The notes under the pieces are model-generated. The model was not told the origin of the DNA and did not search any database. It saw only the letters and a list, made by a program, of their open reading frames with translations. Shown piece by piece: positions 56,337 to 64,000 of a stretch of 64,000 bases of DNA. This DNA is from Candidatus Scalindua sp. (GTDB taxonomy: Bacteria; Planctomycetota; Brocadiia; Brocadiales; Scalinduaceae), in assembly GCA_031316155.1 (NCBI GenBank), contig JALDRB010000001.1:245572-309571 (forward strand), read 5' to 3'. Position numbers and translations under genes: made by a program. Numbering within the stretch: position 1 is the stretch's first letter; each line of letters begins with the position of its first letter.

Positions 56337-57143
56337 ATGAAAAGATTACTGTATTCACTTCTTTTTACCGTTTCTTTATTATTGCCCGGCCTAAATCAAT
56401 GCACTGGAAATCTCTTTGCCGAGATTGCTATAGTTCATGCTGATAGAGGTTGGCAAAGAACCGACATCATCTTAAAAGGATCGAATAATTTTACATGGCA
56501 AGTCAAAGATGATGACTATTGGAGCTTTAATCCGGAAATATTTCCAGAAGGTCACAGTGCTGAAGGTTTAGAAGTTCCTGCTTTACACAGCTACGCACTG
56601 CCAGGGGCGAATATAGGTATGCTTCTTGGCAGGATAGGAGGCGGTAGAATAATACCAATGGGATTAACTGGCTCAGGGTACGTCAAACCAGAGGAGGGAG
56701 GAGAGTATTTATATTTGACGATAAATGATGACTTAATTGGCTTATATGCTAAGGGGTATGTAGACAACACCGGTGAAATAGTGGTATCAATAAATCAGGT
56801 TTTTGTAGACGTGGTGAAGATAGATCTGTTGTTTATGAAGGGATGCCCAGGTTATCAACAAACTAAAAAGTTTATTGAGGAAATTATTAATGATAAAGAT
56901 ATCAGTGCGAAAATAAATTTGATACAGATTGATAACGAAAGAGATGCCAGGCGATTGCAGTTTATCGGTTCTCCAACGGTTAGAGTTGGTGGTTTAGATA
57001 TTGAAACGAATCGCTTTCAAATCAAAGATTATGGCTTGAAGAATCGTTTGTATTTTGTAGGCGGCCAACCTTCTGCCTATCCATCAAAGAGTATGATTGA
57101 AGGTGCAATTCTGAAACTGAAAACGGAAAAGCAGAACAGATAA
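56337..57143 (+). CDS. Secreted protein with C-terminal thioredoxin-like domain
   Basis: A 268-residue protein with a signal peptide (MKRLLYSLLFTVSLLLPGLN). The ATG at 56337 is the likely start, although an upstream in-frame ATG exists at 56316. A middle region (about 35-150) of unknown fold, including GRIGGGRIIPMGLTGSGYVK, precedes a thioredoxin-like part (about 165-225). That part holds LLFMKGCPGYQQTKKFIEEI and LIQIDNERDARRLQFIGSPT. One cysteine, not a CxxC pair, is present at the position of the thioredoxin active site. The domain pair is uncommon in my experience. The function is unknown; a redox or metal-related periplasmic role is a guess. Confidence 0.7.
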   Translation: MKRLLYSLLFTVSLLLPGLNQCTGNLFAEIAIVHADRGWQRTDIILKGSNNFTWQVKDDDYWSFNPEIFPEGHSAEGLEVPALHSYALPGANIGMLLGRIGGGRIIPMGLTGSGYVKPEEGGEYLYLTINDDLIGLYAKGYVDNTGEIVVSINQVFVDVVKIDLLFMKGCPGYQQTKKFIEEIINDKDISAKINLIQIDNERDARRLQFIGSPTVRVGGLDIETNRFQIKDYGLKNRLYFVGGQPSAYPSKSMIEGAILKLKTEKQNR

Positions 57144-57526
57144 ATGGTGTAGAATTTTATGTGTCTATCTAATGGTGCTTCCGTGAATCTCATTCATACC
57201 CATAAACTCTGTTTCTTTTTTCTCTATGGTATTCCTGAACAGGTTGTTTATCTATGGATACTTCAAGGGTAATCGTTAAGAAGGGAACAAAGAGTAAACG
57301 TTAATTGTTATTAAGATTACTTAAGGGGCGCGGTGTTTTATTTATTATAGTTTACATCAGAGGCTGTTGTGCAAACCGTGAAAGCTGTAGCTACGTGTAC
57401 AGTATGTAATTTGATTTTGTGATGCATGCTATTTTACATATTCTGTATGCTGTTTGAGTAACAGACTCTTTGCTGTTTAAAAAAAATTCGATAACGGGAA
57501 TTTAATTAAAGGAGGTATTTACTAGT
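57144..57526. other. Gene-free stretch upstream of the HtrA gene
   Basis: No gene or strong hairpin is recognised in these 383 bp. They probably hold the promoter of the HtrA-type gene, but no clear box pair could be chosen. SD AAAGGAGG lies at 57508-57515, before the ATG at 57527. Confidence 0.5.
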
Positions 57527-59020
57527 ATGAAAAAATATTTTTTGATTTTTTTTGTAGCATTGATATGTGGACTTTCCGGTTTTGTTGACAACCTAAAGGC
57601 AGCTACAGATGCTGAAAAACGGGAAGAACTTTCAGCGGAGCTGGAAAAATTAAGTAGCTCAGCAACAACTTTAGAAGAGTCTTTGGCCCTCGTTGCGGAA
57701 TATGTGAAACCCTCAGTGGTTTCTATTACAACAGTAAAAGTATTCAAACATTCTCAGGGAGGTTTTCATGGAGATAAGGGCGATAAGCGTGATAAGGGAG
57801 GGGACCCGTATCATGATTTTTTTGGCAAAGATTTTGATAGATTTAATCGAAGGCCTCCCGAAAGAGAGTTTAAGACTCAGAGCCTCGGTTCTGGAGTGAT
57901 CGTAAGGGTAGATGGGGTAAATGGATATGTATTAACTAATAATCATGTTGTTGAGAATATGGAGGAGTTAAAGGTCAAACTAGGAGATAAAAGAGAGTAT
58001 GACGCCATCATAATTGGAACGGACCCTCAGACAGATTTGGCGGTAGTGAAAATTGAGGCTGAAAATCTGATGCCGGCCAAGATGGGGGACTCTGATAAGA
58101 TGAAACCCGGTCAGTGGGCGATAGCGGTTGGCAATCCATTTGGATTTAGCCATACGGTTTCGGTAGGTGTCATAAGCGCAACGGGAAGATCAGGGGTTGG
58201 AATTGCCCAATACGAGGACTTTCTTCAGACTGATGCGGCTATTAACCCGGGAAATAGCGGTGGCCCATTGGTAAACATTAAAGGTGAAGTGATAGGAATA
58301 AATTCGGCAATCTTTACACGTTCGGGTGGATATCAGGGAATCGGATTCGCTATACCCGTGAATATGGCAAAATCAGTACTGAGGGACTTGATCGATAAGG
58401 GAAAAGTTACCCGTGGTTGGTTGGGTGTTGTCATTCAGAATCTTGACCCATCACTCGCAAAGCAATTTAATGTAGATGTCACCGAAGGTGTGTTAATTGG
58501 TGATGTACAGGACAATTCTCCGGCCAAAGAGAGTGGTGTCAAACGGGGAGACATTGTAATTGGGTATGATAATAAAAAGATAGAAGATTTAAATCAATTG
58601 CGAAATATGGTGGCCCAGACTGCGGTAGGTGAGAATGTTGAATTAAAAGTCCTGAGAGACGGTAAGGAGAAATTGCTGACCGTCAAGATTGGTGAGCAGC
58701 CTGCTGATATGTTTGCAGGTGGGCTATCTCCTGTAGGTGGCGATCTGGGATTGACAGTACAAGCTTTAACGAAAGAACTGGCTGGAAGTTTAGGTTATGA
58801 AGATGAGGAAGGGGTCATTGTCTCGTCTGTTGAACAGGGAAGTCCAGCGGAGCAAGCTGATTTAAAGGAAGGTGACCTGATTAAGGAAGTTAATCGAGTA
58901 AAAGTTAATAATGTTAAAGAGTTTGAGGTAACTTTGACGCAAACTGAAAAAGGAAAGGATATTTTGTTTCTTGTGCGAAGAGGTATGCATACACGATTTG
59001 TGATAATTAAGAATAAGTAG
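57527..59020 (+). CDS. Periplasmic HtrA/Deg serine protease with two PDZ domains
   Basis: A 497-residue protein with a signal peptide (1-25, MKKYFLIFFVALICGLSGFV). The protease domain holds the triad H140 (TNNHVV), D170 (DPQTDLAVVK) and S244 (NPGNSGGPL). Two PDZ domains follow (about 290-385 with PAKESGVKRGDIVIGYDNKK and 405-490 with SPAEQADLKEGDLIKEVN). An early Gly/Asp/Lys-rich loop (GGFHGDKGDKRDKGGD, 78-93) precedes the domain proper. Such Do-type proteases degrade or refold misfolded envelope proteins. It has its own terminator, so it is likely monocistronic. Confidence 0.93.
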   Translation: MKKYFLIFFVALICGLSGFVDNLKAATDAEKREELSAELEKLSSSATTLEESLALVAEYVKPSVVSITTVKVFKHSQGGFHGDKGDKRDKGGDPYHDFFGKDFDRFNRRPPEREFKTQSLGSGVIVRVDGVNGYVLTNNHVVENMEELKVKLGDKREYDAIIIGTDPQTDLAVVKIEAENLMPAKMGDSDKMKPGQWAIAVGNPFGFSHTVSVGVISATGRSGVGIAQYEDFLQTDAAINPGNSGGPLVNIKGEVIGINSAIFTRSGGYQGIGFAIPVNMAKSVLRDLIDKGKVTRGWLGVVIQNLDPSLAKQFNVDVTEGVLIGDVQDNSPAKESGVKRGDIVIGYDNKKIEDLNQLRNMVAQTAVGENVELKVLRDGKEKLLTVKIGEQPADMFAGGLSPVGGDLGLTVQALTKELAGSLGYEDEEGVIVSSVEQGSPAEQADLKEGDLIKEVNRVKVNNVKEFEVTLTQTEKGKDILFLVRRGMHTRFVIIKNK

Positions 59021-59028
59021 CGTATAAC

Positions 59029-59096
59029 GGGTGGGGGTAGAAAATAGTATAAAGATTTTATTTCGTTGGTCTTTTGCTACCTCCCCCTTTTTTTTT
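59029..59096 (+). terminator. Rho-independent terminator after the HtrA gene
   Basis: GGGTGGGGGTAG (about 59029-59040) pairs with CTACCTCCCCC (59078-59087), followed by a run of nine T (59088-59096). Flanking AAAA and TTTT extend the stem. The loop is long, but the stem and T-run are good. Confidence 0.7.
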
Positions 59097-59248
59097 ATCA
59101 TAACTATCAAATCTGTCAGGACTGGATGAAGGCTGGTGTCAATTTTGTCGGTATGAGAAGAGCCCCAGTTTTTCCGCTATGTGAATTGGCCAATAGTATT
59201 GATGATTACGGTTAAAGTTTATTATTAGGAGAGGTACCTTTCAATTGG

Positions 59249-60217
59249 ATGAAAAAATACAAATATGCTTTCTTGGTTAACCCTTTGGCCGGTTCAGGTT
59301 ATGTTGGGGAAATCGTTTCTCAATTACCAGTTTTTCTTGACCGAATTCATTCAGCCAAAGGCCGATACTGCATTGAACTGACTCGTTTTGGTCAGGTTCA
59401 AAAGCAAGCACAATGCCTCTCAAGATCTGCAACGTCAATAGTTGTTATTGGTGGTGATGGTACAGTATCCGATGCGATAGCCGGTATTTCTTTCGGTGAA
59501 TCTGATACAACTTTAGGTATTGTGCCTATGGGTACAGCTAATGATCTGGCCAGAACATTAAACATAAATCAACTCTTTAACAGAAAACCCTTTCATAAGG
59601 CACTCGAACGTCTGCTCACTTCACCAAACAGACCCCTGGACATTTGGCAGATAAATGGCAAGAAGATAATGTCAAATTATCTGAGCCTTGGTTTTGATGC
59701 GGCTGTAAATGCTAATTTTTGCCGGGAACGTCACCAAAATAATATTTCTCAGAGGTCATTACTGCGTACCAAAATTGCATTCTGCAAGCATGGCCTGTAT
59801 AGATTTTTTCACCATGTTCGTCCCGGATCTTATATGTGTTTTTGGCATGAAGGCCGGGAACGGAAAATTCTTTTGGAATTACTCTGCAGCGTGATATTTT
59901 CTAATATTAAATATTATGCATCAGGAATAGGGCCGGCTCCCTTTGCTGATGATGCTGATGGTTTCCTGGACATTACTCTTTTTCCCACACTTCCTCACTA
60001 TATGGGACTTTTTATCACGCAGAAACTGAGACTGATTCATAAATATTATAATCGTAATCTGAAACAGTATTATTCTGATCGGATAGACATCTACTCTTCA
60101 CCAGGTAATTACCTGCAGATAGACGGAGAAGACTCTACTGAATTATTGCTGGAGGGTAAGATAACGATAATAAAATTTGGACAGGTAAGGGTGCTTACGG
60201 TTTCTGGATCAGACTAA
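59249..60217 (+). CDS. Diacylglycerol kinase family lipid kinase
   Basis: A 322-residue protein with the catalytic glycine-rich VVIGGDGTVSDAI motif (about 69-81), GIVPMGTANDLARTL (about 90-104), YLSLGFDAAVNANF in the second domain, and LQIDGEDS near the C-terminus. It phosphorylates diacylglycerol, sphingoid or related lipids. DagK-type enzymes recycle DAG from phospholipid turnover; the exact lipid here is unknown. It is preceded by a 228-bp gap holding the terminator. Confidence 0.88.
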   Translation: MKKYKYAFLVNPLAGSGYVGEIVSQLPVFLDRIHSAKGRYCIELTRFGQVQKQAQCLSRSATSIVVIGGDGTVSDAIAGISFGESDTTLGIVPMGTANDLARTLNINQLFNRKPFHKALERLLTSPNRPLDIWQINGKKIMSNYLSLGFDAAVNANFCRERHQNNISQRSLLRTKIAFCKHGLYRFFHHVRPGSYMCFWHEGRERKILLELLCSVIFSNIKYYASGIGPAPFADDADGFLDITLFPTLPHYMGLFITQKLRLIHKYYNRNLKQYYSDRIDIYSSPGNYLQIDGEDSTELLLEGKITIIKFGQVRVLTVSGSD

Positions 60218-60305
60218 TAATTCCGGAAGAAACACATTTTTTCCGAGAAATGTCCATTTATATTTTGTTTCATAGATAAATAACCGGTGGTAAACAGGAA
60301 ATCTC

Positions 60306-60333
60306 TTGACGGAATCCCGAATTTCTTTATAAT
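60306..60333 (+). promoter_or_regulatory. Candidate promoter of the small secreted protein gene
   Basis: TTGACG (60306-60311), a 16-bp spacer and a perfect TATAAT (60328-60333) stand about 130 bases before the start at 60469, leaving a 5' leader of about 128 bases. The spacing and consensus are good. Confidence 0.55.
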
Positions 60334-60468
60334 TTAGCCGTGAAAATCTTTACGTGTAATATAGCTTTTCATGGTGAGAGGGGGTGGTGTTTAAGCTCAG
60401 AGAAGATGTATATGAATGTTTTTTACTGTGGTTTGATTAAGATTTTAATTATTAAGAAGGAGTTAAGG

Positions 60469-60819
60469 ATGTCAAGTAAGTTTAAATATTTGTTTATTGC
60501 AATAATTGCTACAGGTCTCATGTTTTGTTTAGCTAATTTAGGTTCTGCTTTTGAAGAGAAACCTGCAAGCATTCAAGTGGTTGTGTCAGGTCTTGGTAAT
60601 CCACTTGAACATGCTGAAGTAACTTGTGGTGAAGATTCTGCAACTACAGGTAAAAATGGGGTTGCTACCTTTCAAGTAACAAAGGGAGCTTATACACTTA
60701 CAGCTTCTGGCCCGCATGGAGGAGAGGGTAGCAAAGAAGTTCGCGTAAACCCTGGTGAAATCGTACAAGTAACATTTGAATTAGGTGCTGGAGCTTTACA
60801 TGCTTCTGGGGGGCACTGA
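60469..60819 (+). CDS. Small secreted protein with carboxypeptidase-regulatory-like fold
   Basis: A 116-residue protein starting at ATG 60469 after AAGGAG. It has a signal peptide (about 1-33, IAIIATGLMFCLANLGSAFE) and a beta-sandwich-like rest. The rest holds SIQVVVSGLGNPLEHAEVTC, TTGKNGVATFQVTKGAYTLT and GGEGSKEVRVNPGEIVQVTF, reminiscent of CarboxypepD_reg/PEGA-like domains. A Gly/His-rich end (ASGGH) may bind metal, but this is weak. It is probably periplasmic or surface-associated; no function is assigned. Confidence 0.7.
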   Translation: MSSKFKYLFIAIIATGLMFCLANLGSAFEEKPASIQVVVSGLGNPLEHAEVTCGEDSATTGKNGVATFQVTKGAYTLTASGPHGGEGSKEVRVNPGEIVQVTFELGAGALHASGGH

Positions 60820-60840
60820 TTTAAAGAATGTTTCAAATTA

Positions 60841-60879
60841 GGACTTCAGGGATATTGTGACCCTGAAGTCCGCAATATC
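60841..60879. terminator. Strong inverted repeat after the secreted-protein gene
   Basis: GGACTTCAGGG (60841-60851) and CCCTGAAGTCC (60861-60871) form a perfect 11-bp stem. The loop ATATTG (60852-60857) is complementary to CAATAT (60873-60878) just downstream, so a 7-bp alternative stem GATATTG/CAATATC excludes the first. No T-run follows. It may be a Rho-dependent or bidirectional structure or an RNA switch-like element; function is unknown. Confidence 0.5.
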
Positions 60880-61069
60880 GCTTATTAATGATATGATTAT
60901 GACTCTGAGTACTTATGTATGTAAGACTGTACCCTTCCATCAATTTCTCTTCCCAGCTTTCCTTTCTGATATCTCCATCAAAATTTTTGTAAGATAAACA
61001 ACTTTGCCCTTTTTTCATCTTTTATATCCTGTACAATAGTATTCGAAATTATTTTTTGAGATTATTGTT

Positions 61070-61657
61070 GTGGATGTATTTTTAATGACTGGAAAACTGG
61101 ATGTAGAAAAAGTTAAAGCTGAGATCCTTTGTGCTAAAGATGCTACTCTGAAATCTATCATAGATATTGTGGCGTATAAAATATCTATGAGTTTACATGA
61201 CCAAGGTCCAGAAAAGAACATCCTTGCAGCCGAGGAAACATTAGGAGCGTATATAGCGGCGAATTTCAGTTGTATGGATGAGTTTTATAAAAGTGTATCA
61301 AAAATAGACAAAGGAATAAAAGGGATTCAGGACTTCGCGTATGGTATTTATGAATCTTATAGCGAAAAGGACCATTTAAGTTTTAATTCGGTAAAAGAGA
61401 GCATAAGTGGTAATAAAGACTTTATTCTGAAAACAATAACAGATATCGTTGCATATAAAATTTCTCAGAGCCCGAATGACAAAGGTCCGGAGATGAATTT
61501 TATTACGGCAGAAACGTTTGTTGCAGAATATATATCAAAGTTTTTTAGAAGCAAGATGGAGTTTGAAAAAAAGCTTGCAAAACTTGGAAGGGATATGAAA
61601 GGGTTGAGGATTTTTTCTGATACTGTGTACGATTATTTTGTTTCAGGAAAAGAATGA
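61070..61657 (+). CDS. Internally duplicated helical protein of unknown function
   Basis: A 195-residue protein without recognised domain names, made of two related units of about 80 residues. Unit 1 (about 18-96) has ATLKSIIDIVAYKISMSLHD, QGPEKNILAAEETLGAYIAA and KIDKGIKGIQDFAYGIYESY. Unit 2 (about 112-190) has FILKTITDIVAYKISQSPND, KGPEMNFITAETFVAEYISK and KLGRDMKGLRIFSDTVYDYF. DIVAYKIS and KGPE/QGPE are shared. The start is GTG 61070; an ATG at 61085 is possible. Its stop overlaps the next gene's start by four bases (ATGA). No signal peptide is visible. Confidence 0.75.
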   Translation: MDVFLMTGKLDVEKVKAEILCAKDATLKSIIDIVAYKISMSLHDQGPEKNILAAEETLGAYIAANFSCMDEFYKSVSKIDKGIKGIQDFAYGIYESYSEKDHLSFNSVKESISGNKDFILKTITDIVAYKISQSPNDKGPEMNFITAETFVAEYISKFFRSKMEFEKKLAKLGRDMKGLRIFSDTVYDYFVSGKE

Positions 61658-63003
61658 AGGCTATTTTTGTATATTTATCGGGAAGCAAAAGAGGGAAAAC
61701 TGAGTTTTTTGTCGGTCCTAAAATCAGTATTGGAACGGATGCTTCATGTAATGTTCGATTTGAACCGGCAATAGATATTAGTACCTCACCTTTTCATGCA
61801 GAGATGCGTTTTGAAAAATGTACCTATATTCTTAAGGATTTGGGAAGCACCGGAGGTACTTTTGTTAACAACAGGCAAATCCAAGAAGTGGTATTACATG
61901 ACAGCGATCTCATTGAGTATGGCGAGGATGGGCCAAGAGTACGTTTTAGAATTAAGGTTGATGAGGGGGACGTTTGTAAGCCGTTCCGTGAAGTGTTAGC
62001 AGACTCTATGGATCTTGCAAGAGAGGCTCATAAAGGACGGAGGTTGACAACTGCAACTCTTTTTTTCAAGACCTTGCTGGTAGAGGCATTCACACAATCT
62101 TCACTGAAGTTTAAAATCTCGGCTTTCATCGTTCTCATGATAGTTTTTGGAGGTGTTGGTACTCTTTTTTACAACGTATACACGACTCTAACTGAAACAA
62201 CAAAAAGAGTGGAAGTCTTAGAGTTTGAAAGCGCAGTTGCAAAAAAGATAATCAGAAATTTTAGTGGTGGTATATGCCTGATTCAGTGCTCTTTTGTGTT
62301 GATAGATGAATTAACCGGTGAACCTTTACGGGCATGGAGCGATGGAAGGCTTTTGACAAATGATTATACTGGAACAGGGTTTTTGGTTAGCAAGGGTGGC
62401 AAGGTATTAACGAATCACCATATTGCAGATCCCACGTGGGCCAAAAGCGCTCAATTTGTCTCTATAGAAAAGGGTTTTAAACCCATGTTTAAGGAATTCC
62501 GGGCATTTTTTCCAAAGGTAAAAGAACCTTTTCCTCTTAAAGTCGAGATGGTTTCTGAAGAATCAGATGTAGCGCTACTTAGTTTTGATCCTCGTGGTAT
62601 AGATATCCCCGTCCTTGAATTGGATGTGAGCCATAGTGGTGCAGTGGAAGGGGAACCAATTGTATTGTTAGGTTACCCCGCAGGTTTAAGTGCACTCTTT
62701 GCAAAAGCAGACCCAGATACAGCAAGAGAGCTTTCAGAAATGCCTTTTATTGAAGCGGCACAAGCACTTTCGGATAGAGACCTCATTAGACCTTTTACAA
62801 CACAGGGACACGTAAGTGACGTTTTGGAGGGAAGAATTATTTATGACGCGCAAACAACAGTCGGAGGTAGTGGAGGTCCGGTTTTTAATAATAAAGGGAA
62901 GGTTGTTGCAATAAGTTACGGAATCTTTCGTGGTTTTAGAGGTGCAAACTTTGGGGTGCCGATAAAGCATGCTTTGGTATTATTAGAAAAAGGGAAGCGG
63001 TAA
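61654..63003 (+). CDS. FHA-domain, membrane-anchored trypsin-like serine protease
   Basis: A 449-residue protein. Residues about 10-98 form an FHA domain (FFVGPKISIGTDASCNVRF, SPFHAEM with S45 and H48, LGSTGGTFVNN); the usual Gly-Arg after the first strand is Gly-Thr. A transmembrane helix follows (about 155-175, ISAFIVLMIVFGGVGTLFY). The protease domain has H256 (LTNHHI), D305 (ESDVALL) and S406 (GGSGGPV), a full triad without PDZ domains. Topology suggests a cytosolic FHA sensor and an outside protease. It is coupled to the upstream duplicated protein. The substrate is unknown. Confidence 0.82.
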   Translation: MKAIFVYLSGSKRGKTEFFVGPKISIGTDASCNVRFEPAIDISTSPFHAEMRFEKCTYILKDLGSTGGTFVNNRQIQEVVLHDSDLIEYGEDGPRVRFRIKVDEGDVCKPFREVLADSMDLAREAHKGRRLTTATLFFKTLLVEAFTQSSLKFKISAFIVLMIVFGGVGTLFYNVYTTLTETTKRVEVLEFESAVAKKIIRNFSGGICLIQCSFVLIDELTGEPLRAWSDGRLLTNDYTGTGFLVSKGGKVLTNHHIADPTWAKSAQFVSIEKGFKPMFKEFRAFFPKVKEPFPLKVEMVSEESDVALLSFDPRGIDIPVLELDVSHSGAVEGEPIVLLGYPAGLSALFAKADPDTARELSEMPFIEAAQALSDRDLIRPFTTQGHVSDVLEGRIIYDAQTTVGGSGGPVFNNKGKVVAISYGIFRGFRGANFGVPIKHALVLLEKGKR

Positions 63004-63130
63004 CCAGTGTTCACGAGTGTATCGGTTTTTATTGAAAGCGTAAACCGTTAACTTTCGGTCCTGCTCATTTGAGATGTGTTAATTAGCAAACTGTCGCTGT
63101 GTTTTGTTATTATCAGTTAAGGAGCAATTA

Positions 63131-63697
63131 ATGAAAAAAGTCAATACCTTGTTTTGTGTGTGCATCTTTGTTTTTTTCTCTTCACTTCTATCTGAAGCTT
63201 CACAAATAGATTTTGGGTGGAGTATACCTGAAAATATTTTGCATAATAAGGATTCTGAGGGTGAGAAGAAATATATTATTTGGTTTTATTCAATAAAAAA
63301 TACAACTGATAAAGAAATTTTAGTTCCTGTGGAAACCTTTTTAACGACTGACACTGAAAAAAATTATGAAGATAAATTTATTGAAGAAGTTGTGTCGGCA
63401 GTTACGAAAGAGGACAAGGAATATATGAGAGCAAAAGATATGAAAGGAGAATTTGGTCCAGGAGTTACCAAGAAAGGAGTGGCCTTATTCGAAGATATCG
63501 ATCCCTATGCCCAGAAAATTAACATTTTTGTGACGGGTTTATCACACTTTTTTTTCTGGAGATGGCGTATGGTAGATTATTCATATAAAATTACGTATAA
63601 AAAATCGGGTAATACATGGGTTTTGGTTGAACATGGGTTTTCAAAGGACACTTCACACAGGAATTATTCAGATTGGACAAATAGAATGGGAAATTAA
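63131..63697 (+). CDS. Secreted protein of unknown function
   Basis: A 188-residue protein starting at ATG 63131 (MKKVNTLFCVCIFVFFSSLL signal peptide, cleavage near ASQI). The mature part is rich in charged beta-like segments (KKYIIWFYSIKNTTDKEILV, FEDIDPYAQKINIFVTGLSH) and ends in a WVLVEHGFSKD region. No family is recognised. SD GGAG lies 6 bases upstream of the start. It follows the FHA-protease by 127 bp and may belong to the same neighbourhood. Confidence 0.6.
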   Translation: MKKVNTLFCVCIFVFFSSLLSEASQIDFGWSIPENILHNKDSEGEKKYIIWFYSIKNTTDKEILVPVETFLTTDTEKNYEDKFIEEVVSAVTKEDKEYMRAKDMKGEFGPGVTKKGVALFEDIDPYAQKINIFVTGLSHFFFWRWRMVDYSYKITYKKSGNTWVLVEHGFSKDTSHRNYSDWTNRMGN

Positions 63698-63751
63698 AGT
63701 GTACGGGAAGTCGATATTATCAGGTCTCTTTTTTTTTTGTGTCAGGCAGTA

Positions 63752-64000
63752 CTATTTTACTTTTTCTTTTAAAAGTCTTCCTGCTTTAAATCGTACAACT
63801 CTTTTAGGGGGCACATCTACAGGTGCTCCTGTTTTTGGATTTCTTCCGGTCTTTTTCTTTCGTTGAAAGGTGGAGAAGATTCCAAAATCTCTAAATTCCA
63901 ATCGATTGCCTTTTACCAGTTCATCAATACATAAATCTAAAAATAGTTGTATGATTTGTTTTACAATTATTTGAGATACCCCTTGTTTTTGAGAGATAGC
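63752..64000 (-). CDS. HU/IHF-family DNA-binding protein, partial
   Basis: An 82-residue C-terminal portion read on the minus strand; the N-terminus lies beyond the right edge. The frame includes LVKGNRLEFRDFGIFSTFQR, KKKTGRNPKTGAPVDVPPKR and VVRFKAGRLLKEKVK, matching the beta-arm and end of HU/IHF proteins (GRNPxTGxxxxxPxxxxxxFKxG). It binds and bends DNA as a dimer. It converges on the plus-strand secreted-protein gene. Confidence 0.88.
   Translation of the reverse strand, partial: AISQKQGVSQIIVKQIIQLFLDLCIDELVKGNRLEFRDFGIFSTFQRKKKTGRNPKTGAPVDVPPKRVVRFKAGRLLKEKVK

Noticed and set aside
1..64000. CRISPR arrays, prophage, integrase or insertion-sequence transposase
   Set aside because: No regularly spaced repeats, no Cas-like proteins and no transposase or integrase frames were found. 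Repeats seen are short palindromic elements only.
1..64000. Riboswitches or other known regulatory RNAs
   Set aside because: Apart from hairpins listed, no leader matched a riboswitch consensus I can recognise by eye.

Overview
The window is one bacterial chromosome segment of moderate to low GC (about 40% by eye). Its core is a continuous 34-kb transcription and translation supercluster: tRNA-Thr/Tyr/Gly/Thr, tuf, rpmG, tRNA-Trp, secE-nusG-rplKAJL-rpoBC, rpsL-rpsG-fusA-tuf, then the S10, spc and alpha operons through rplQ. The unbroken join of these blocks, the zinc-type S14, S4, L33 and L24, several TTG starts, the Bat (VWA/TPR) aerotolerance locus and an FHA-serine protease gene fit a Planctomycetes-type genome. 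An anammox-like (Brocadiales) lineage is my best guess. That placement is inference from general appearance, not a search result.

Layout. Positions 1-9 kb (mixed strands) hold unrelated housekeeping and accessory genes: a broken RelE-type toxin with its intact antitoxin, YajQ, a sodium:solute symporter, an inositol-monophosphatase-like enzyme, a ROK sugar kinase, an MGMT-type DNA repair protein, an M50-like membrane metalloprotease, a PmtA-like methyltransferase and a NicO-like metal transporter. Positions 8.9-17.5 kb (minus strand) hold the Bat gene set (DUF58, a BatD-like protein, BatA, BatB, BatC, BatD, BatE). Its usual MoxR ATPase is missing, and GC-rich palindromic repeats sit between its genes. 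A LolC/E permease (minus) and chorismate synthase aroC (plus) lie divergently at 17.6-20.3 kb.

Positions 20.4-54.9 kb (all plus) are the supercluster. Two near-identical tuf genes flank the rpo/str block. The first carries three 1-base indels; rplA carries two and rplV one. In single-copy essential genes at base runs these look like sequence errors. rpmD (L30) is absent from the spc operon, and a class I methyltransferase gene sits between rpsM and rpsK.

Positions 54.9-64 kb hold a dual-specificity phosphatase, a YjbQ protein, envelope and secreted proteins, an HtrA/Deg protease with two PDZ domains, a diacylglycerol-kinase-like enzyme, and a coupled gene pair. That pair encodes an internally duplicated helical protein followed by a membrane-anchored FHA-trypsin-like protease, and it is the most novel-looking item in the window. 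An HU/IHF-family gene runs off the right edge.
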